Shown here: piece by piece, positions 59,708 to 64,000 of the stretch
Layout: the number at the start of each line of letters is the position of its first letter
How positions within the stretch are numbered: position 1 is the stretch's first letter
Source of the DNA: Heliopora coerulea
Taxonomy: Eukaryota; Cnidaria; Anthozoa; Scleralcyonacea; Helioporidae
Direction of reading: 5' to 3'
Assembly (NCBI GenBank): GCA_030142905.1
Contig: JASJOG010000166.1
Location: 496,001-560,000, forward strand
Length of the DNA: 64,000 nt
Position numbers and translations under genes: made by a program
The notes under the pieces: generated by a model
What the model was told of the DNA's origin: nothing
Database searches by the model: none
The model's input: the letters and a program-made list of their open reading frames with translations, nothing else

Positions 59708-61282
59708 AATAACAATAAATCTGTAGAAAAAGCTGAGAAAAAATATTATGGAAGTGAATATGATTTTGTGGTTAATGAAAGAAAAATTTTGGATAAAAAG
59801 TTTAAAGAAAATTTTTTGAAGAAATACCCATATGCAGACATGCGAAGGTTTACCTTCGAGCATGATATTAATAAAGATGGAAGTTGGGAAAAAACAATAA
59901 CATATTTTAAAAACAATAATCCCAATGGGTATGTTTCAACAGACATAAATTCAGACACGTTTAAAAATGATCCAAATATGACAAAATATCTTTACGCTTT
60001 GCGCATCAACAAACCAATTCCCTCCACTGAAACCCACTTTCCAAAAATTTGGACAGCTAGCGGAAGCATACAAGAATTACCAAAAGGTAAAAGACATGTT
60101 GATTATTCAGGAAAACATTATTATTGGGATAATTTTCCTACACAATATGTTTTAAGTTATCCAATTAATCAATTTAGAATTTATGTAAACAATACAGATT
60201 ATTTTCAAAGTAATTTACCTGGGTTGAACATAACTACAGATGATAATGCAAAATGGTCACTTAATCAACCATATTTTCAAAGCATAATTGGAACGTGGAT
60301 TGCAACTTATGGATGTGGAATTTCAATCCAGCATTTATTATTTAATTCAAATACACCAAAACAAATTACATCATTTATGAGATTTCATGTATATTTTACA
60401 ACAAGAAGAATTATGTATCAATTGAAAAATGGTGATGATAAAATATTTTATAAATTTAATGCTGGTTTTTTAAAAGATCACTATCCAAAATGGACTTATC
60501 AAGAAATTATGAAAATAAAAAATGAACATTTAGGTCAAGATGTTGTTGGAACAAACCCATGGAAAAGATATAAACATGGTCCGGGTCAAATTAGAGACAC
60601 ACAAAATGATTATAAAAAATTCGTTGCAAGAATTTCAGATGGTTTAACAAAAAATGGAACAGAATTATTAAATCAATCCATTGAAGCTTATCTTTATTCA
60701 ATCCTCGGAGCACAAGCGAGAACAAGACAAAGTATTGTTTCAAATAGAGATTCAGCTTTAGAAACACAAAAAGTTTTTAGACAAATTTTTGAAGATTCTA
60801 TTATAAATTATGACACTTCAACATGGATAAATAATATGAATACAGCAGTTTCATCAACAAATGTGGTTTTAAATACTGCAATAAGTCCAACTTTATGGTT
60901 GATTCCATCATCTTTAATTATTTTAAAAAATCCTATTGATGGTTACAATAATAAATTAAAAGTTTCTGATGAAAATATGGTTTTTGGAATTAATGAAAAT
61001 TTAAATTACTACGGTTCCACTGGGTCAAAAACCCACAAAACAAAATTACAGGGAAACGAAGTAAAGAAAAATGAAATAAATAAAAAATATAACAAAAATG
61101 AAATAAATAAAAATGACAACAAAAATGAAATAAATAAAAATGATAAAAATGAATCCAAAGAAGATTTGAAAAATAATATGTTAAAAGACATTTCAAAAAC
61201 ACCCATTGGGTCAAGTGAAAATTTATGGATTTTATCTTTTGCAATAGTTAGAGGAGTTTTAATTTCAAAATATATATTATAA
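59705..61282 (+). CDS. Unknown large protein, possible structural protein, 525 aa
   Basis: I do not recognise the family. Residues about 1-120 are charged, and about 120-260 are rich in aromatic residues and beta-prone (YYWDNFPTQYVLSYPINQF, then WIATYGCGISIQ). About 290-440 contain alternating helical segments. Residues about 452-490 are a low-complexity Lys/Asn/Glu/Ile tract made of repeated NKNEINK-type units, encoded by a DNA repeat at about 61060-61165. The last 19 residues are hydrophobic (LWILSFAIVRGVLISKYIL) and could be a C-terminal membrane anchor or virion-insertion segment. It is the first gene of the rightward block, followed by candidate penton and fibre genes, so a virion role is plausible. 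It could be an alternative MCP candidate. Intact frame. Confidence 0.65.
   Translation: MNNNKSVEKAEKKYYGSEYDFVVNERKILDKKFKENFLKKYPYADMRRFTFEHDINKDGSWEKTITYFKNNNPNGYVSTDINSDTFKNDPNMTKYLYALRINKPIPSTETHFPKIWTASGSIQELPKGKRHVDYSGKHYYWDNFPTQYVLSYPINQFRIYVNNTDYFQSNLPGLNITTDDNAKWSLNQPYFQSIIGTWIATYGCGISIQHLLFNSNTPKQITSFMRFHVYFTTRRIMYQLKNGDDKIFYKFNAGFLKDHYPKWTYQEIMKIKNEHLGQDVVGTNPWKRYKHGPGQIRDTQNDYKKFVARISDGLTKNGTELLNQSIEAYLYSILGAQARTRQSIVSNRDSALETQKVFRQIFEDSIINYDTSTWINNMNTAVSSTNVVLNTAISPTLWLIPSSLIILKNPIDGYNNKLKVSDENMVFGINENLNYYGSTGSKTHKTKLQGNEVKKNEINKKYNKNEINKNDNKNEINKNDKNESKEDLKNNMLKDISKTPIGSSENLWILSFAIVRGVLISKYIL
61060..61165 (+). repeat. In-frame low-complexity repeat in the 525-aa gene
   Basis: Degenerate copies of AAAAATGAAATAAATAAA, with inserted AATGACAAC or AATATAAC units, encode Lys/Asn/Glu/Ile-rich heptads. 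All length differences keep the frame. It separates the main body of the protein from its hydrophobic C-terminus, as a flexible linker would. Confidence 0.75.
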
Positions 61283-61290
61283 AATAAATG
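61278..61290 (+). promoter_or_regulatory. Pre-start motif TATAAAATAAATG
   Basis: Exact 13-mer ending in the ATG of the candidate penton gene. It overlaps the stop codon region of the 525-aa gene. Confidence 0.5.
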
Positions 61291-61971
61291 GCAATATCTT
61301 TAAAAATTTTTATACCCAAAGGGTCAAAAAATGAAACCGGTGACGGTCGTGAAAAAACAATCGCATTAGACGAACCAATAATATTAAACAGTTGTTCAGG
61401 GATGTTTGTAAAATCTATAAGTATTTTTTGGAATTATAATAATTTGGATGCAAATATTCATCATTATACATATAATAATACAAAAATTGGATTCAAAGAT
61501 GGGTATTATACCTTTAATATTTTAAAAACAGAATTTGAAAATGTTGGAAAAATAGAACTGGGACAAATTGATTTTTCAGGAAAATGTACAATAAAATCCG
61601 ATAAAGAATTAAATTTACAAACATTTGCACCCATACTAGGATTTCCTGTTAATAAAGTTATATCTCCAAATATATTAACTGAAAGTGACAATGAGGTAAA
61701 TATCAACAATAATTTGGAATATGTAAACGTAAGTTGTAACATGATTGACAAAAGTAAAAATTTTGTAAATGGAAAAAAAAGTGACATTCTTATACAAATT
61801 CCGATAACAACACAACAAACACTAAAAGGTAGTATTTCTAGAATTTATCCTTCCTCCGAAGATAAAGGGGTTAAATTATCAAATGGAATTTATAATGAAA
61901 TAAAATTCAAAGCGGAAGGAAATAATTCTTCTTATATAGGAAATGTTTTATTAGAAGTCAAAATTAAATAA
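61288..61971 (+). CDS. Candidate penton or minor capsid protein, 227 aa
   Basis: A mostly beta-strand protein without membrane segment. The segment NNLEYVNVSCNMIDKSKNF followed by NGKKSDILIQIPI (about 145-175) resembles a strand-turn-strand pattern that I associate with single jelly-roll minor capsid (penton-like) proteins of Polintons and adintoviruses. The length also suits one jelly roll. The C-terminus ends in a regular strand pattern (SYIGNVLLEVKIK). It begins 5 bp after the 525-aa gene's stop and is followed by fibre genes, the order expected if it forms the vertex base for fibres. The family call is from memory of pattern and needs structure prediction. Intact frame with a clear pre-start motif. 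Confidence 0.5.
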   Translation: MAISLKIFIPKGSKNETGDGREKTIALDEPIILNSCSGMFVKSISIFWNYNNLDANIHHYTYNNTKIGFKDGYYTFNILKTEFENVGKIELGQIDFSGKCTIKSDKELNLQTFAPILGFPVNKVISPNILTESDNEVNINNNLEYVNVSCNMIDKSKNFVNGKKSDILIQIPITTQQTLKGSISRIYPSSEDKGVKLSNGIYNEIKFKAEGNNSSYIGNVLLEVKIK

Positions 61972-61980
61972 TTTTGTTAT

Positions 61981-61993
61981 TATAAAATAAATG
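61981..61993 (+). promoter_or_regulatory. Pre-start motif TATAAAATAAATG
   Basis: Exact 13-mer ending in the ATG of the first fibre gene, within the 19-bp spacer after the candidate penton gene. Confidence 0.5.
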
Positions 61994-63195
61994 AGTTTAT
62001 TTTATGGATATGAAAACAAACACGAATCTTTAAAATCTGACCGTGGAAACGGTGTAACAGGAAAGCTATCTACCACAGGAGGTGATATGACAGGAAACAT
62101 TAACATGGGTTCTCATCATATATTAACATCAGCTGATCCAACAGAAATTCACATTTAGCAAGAAAAAAATACGTTGATGACCATGTCTCAAACCATACAA
62201 CAACCAATTTTCTATCAAAAACAGGAGGAACAATGACTGGAAATATAAGTATGGGAAATAATAAAATTGAAACAAATGTGAATCCTGTGGGTGATAAAGA
62301 CCTTTGTAGGAAGAAATACGTCGACGACCGTGTAGATGATAATTTAAATATTCTAAAAAAGGATGTTAGTTTTTCAGTATTAAAAGATAATTTTTCTTTG
62401 AAATTTCATAATTTATATTTTGTTGAATATAATTCAATATATGATTTGTTGTTTGAAAGAAATGGAGGAAAAGTAAAAGAACTAATTGATTATGGAATTG
62501 AAGGAAACAATTTTAAACAAACAACAAAAAGTCTTCAACCTTCCTTGTGTTCAGAAAGTGAAAAGGAAGATAATAAATATTTTTTAAAATTTAACGGCGG
62601 TAATAATAGAATGTTTTCAAATTCCAATATTAATCCAATATCAGGAAAAAAAGATATTGTAAATGTTTTTGTTGTTTATAAATTGAATTCTGTTCCTTCA
62701 TCTGGAAGTAGTTGGTTAAGAGGAGGAATTTTTGGACATGATAATGGGGGATGGGATAAATTTATTTGTTTTGCAAATCCAACTACAAGAGAATTGGTTA
62801 TTTCTGGAGATAGTATGGATTACTTTGGTATTGGTTCAAATAATGTAAATCATAGATCACCACTTGCTGCTTTTCAATCAAAAGCAAATGCAGGAGTTTT
62901 GAATAAATGGATATGTTTGAGTATTCATTGGGATATGTATACAACACCAAATAATAATGAAAGTAGTGTTTATTGTAATGGAAAAAAGTTAACATCTTTT
63001 ACATCGAAAACTGTTTCAGGAGATACAACTTTAACAATTGGAAATATAAAAAATAACACAAATTCACCTTTTGATGGATCAATATCTTTCTTTTCAATTT
63101 TAAAACACGAAAAAATGACAGATAAAGAAATTTTGTTTTATCATTATGTTCTTTGTAATTTATACAACGTTGATCATGATAATATAAATATATAA
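61991..63195 (+). pseudogene. Fibre-like protein 1 with LamG-type C-terminal domain, frameshifted
   Basis: The frame from the ATG at 61991 ends at a TAG at 62156. The downstream coding sequence continues in another frame to 63195, so a small indel lies near 62141-62155. The protein has two copies of a unit made of GG(T/D)MTGNI(N/S)MG..., then KKYVDD(H/R)V, one on each side of the break. This unit resembles repeats of phage tail-fibre and collar proteins. The C-terminal half (from about 62640) has the strand pattern of a LamG/concanavalin-like fold: GIFGHDNGGWDKFICF, KWICLSIHWD, VYCNGKKL and a FDGSISFFSI closing strand. A receptor- or glycan-binding virion fibre is the likely role (inference). 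If the break is real the gene is probably inactive, unless translation begins at the in-frame ATG at 62233. Confidence 0.65.
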
Positions 63196-63214
63196 GTATA
63201 TAAATATATGAATA

Positions 63215-63227
63215 TATAAAATAAATG
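63215..63227 (+). promoter_or_regulatory. Pre-start motif TATAAAATAAATG
   Basis: Exact 13-mer ending in the ATG of the second fibre gene, within the 29-bp spacer after fibre 1. Confidence 0.5.
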
Positions 63228-64000
63228 AGTGTTATATTTAATGATGATGATTTTAGCTCAAAAAGAAAAAATTTCATTTTAAATGAATTTGATAAAAAAT
63301 TATCAAAAACAGGAGGAACAATGACTGGGGATTTGGATATGGGAAATCATCATATTATTCACGCATCAAATTATTCTCCTTCTTCCAATAAACATTCTGT
63401 AAATAAAAAATACGTAGACGACCGGGTGAAAAATTTTTCATTAGCAAATACGGTTGCAAATATTTATAATTTACAAATGGATGATGAAGGAATTTTTGAT
63501 GTGAAAGATGATGATAATTATATAGAATATACTGGCAGCAATAAAAAGGTTGAAAAACTTTTAAATTTGTCAAGAAAAAAAGATTGGATTTTCAAACAAG
63601 ATGATACAAACAAACAACCATTTTTCAAAAAATCCTCAATTAATAATAATTTTTATTGTGTTCAATACCTTGGATCAGACAGAAACAATTTAGATTTAAC
63701 TTGTGAAGAAAATATTTTAAGTTATCAATACTTGAATTTTTACTTTGTATATGGTTTAAAATCATTAAATTCATCTAACAATGAGGTGTCGTTGTTTAAA
63801 ATCACAGATAATGAAACAGTAAGTCAACCAACTCCTTTTGATTTTGGTGTTTCTTATCATAATTCATTATTATATATCACAAATTCATCCACGTCTGCAA
63901 TTTCAAATAGCAGATGGCAATTGAAAGCAAATGCAACTCAAATAAACAAATTAATATGTCTTTCCATTCATTGGGACCAAGGTAATCTCAATGGTGTTAA
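63225..64000 (+). CDS. Fibre-like protein 2, paralogue of fibre 1, cut by window end
   Basis: The start is ATG at 63225, directly after TATAAAATAA. The N-terminus holds one GGTMTGDLDMGNHHI motif and one KKYVDDRV motif, against two of each in fibre 1. A diverged central part follows. The visible end enters the same beta-rich domain, with an ICLSIHWD strand matching fibre 1. At least 258 codons are open with no break before the window ends. It is a tandem duplicate of fibre 1 whose middle has diverged more than the motifs, as expected for receptor-binding proteins under diversification. Function is inferred from the motif and domain pattern. Confidence 0.7.
   Translation, partial: MSVIFNDDDFSSKRKNFILNEFDKKLSKTGGTMTGDLDMGNHHIIHASNYSPSSNKHSVNKKYVDDRVKNFSLANTVANIYNLQMDDEGIFDVKDDDNYIEYTGSNKKVEKLLNLSRKKDWIFKQDDTNKQPFFKKSSINNNFYCVQYLGSDRNNLDLTCEENILSYQYLNFYFVYGLKSLNSSNNEVSLFKITDNETVSQPTPFDFGVSYHNSLLYITNSSTSAISNSRWQLKANATQINKLICLSIHWDQGNLNGV

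Noticed and set aside
62233..63195. Fibre gene starting at the ATG at 62233
   Set aside because: The fibre-type motif, a pre-start motif and another ATG lie upstream in a different frame. The 62233 ATG is the Met inside the second GG.MTG unit. I annotate one gene broken by a frameshift instead, though use of this ATG cannot be excluded.
53590..64000. Free-living phage or bacterial prophage
   Set aside because: The fibre motif is phage-like, but the chromodomain integrase, acylation signal, A32-type ATPase and flanking satellite DNA all point to a eukaryotic element. No bacterial ribosome-binding sites precede the genes.

Overview
The window is AT-rich eukaryotic DNA in two sharply different parts. 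Bases 1-53589 are one uninterrupted satellite array. Its monomer is about 380 bp (roughly 141 copies), two main monomer classes (A and B) tend to alternate, and they are arranged in higher-order blocks. Blocks recur at offsets of 18956 bp (50 monomers), 5682 bp (15 monomers) and about 4593 bp (12 monomers plus a 31-bp insertion). I find no credible gene in the array; the many 60-135 codon open frames on both strands are the same few repeat-derived frames recurring with the monomer.

At 53589/53590 the satellite stops in mid-monomer and a different element begins with AG. It runs past the end of the window, so at least 10.4 kb of it is present. From its gene content I read it as a Polinton/Maverick-type element (an integrating double-jelly-roll virus related to adintoviruses) inserted into the satellite. 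It has a DDE integrase with a C-terminal chromodomain (frameshifted here), an A32/FtsK-HerA-type packaging ATPase, a probable major capsid protein, a candidate penton or minor capsid protein, a small very hydrophobic protein, several unknown proteins, and two tandem fibre-like genes. The fibre genes combine a phage-tail-fibre-like motif with a LamG/concanavalin-like C-terminal domain. The DNA polymerase B, maturation protease and right terminus expected of such an element are not visible and should lie beyond base 64000.

Layout of the element: probable terminal region with a metazoan-looking promoter cluster (53590-53730); a minisatellite (about 53780-54065); a rightward gene for a putatively myristoylated protein (54293-54694); a compact leftward block of seven overlapping or nearly abutting genes from the integrase (59683) down to 54738; a 21-bp divergent spacer (59684-59704); then a rightward block of four genes (unknown 525-aa protein, candidate penton, fibre 1, fibre 2) from 59705 to the window end. 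Four genes begin with the exact 13-mer TATAAAATAAATG and others with close variants, which suggests shared transcription signals lying directly against the start codon.

The host is probably a metazoan with an AT-rich genome. The MCP-like, integrase and fibre proteins look to me most like those of cnidarian elements, but this is recognition from memory and not proven.
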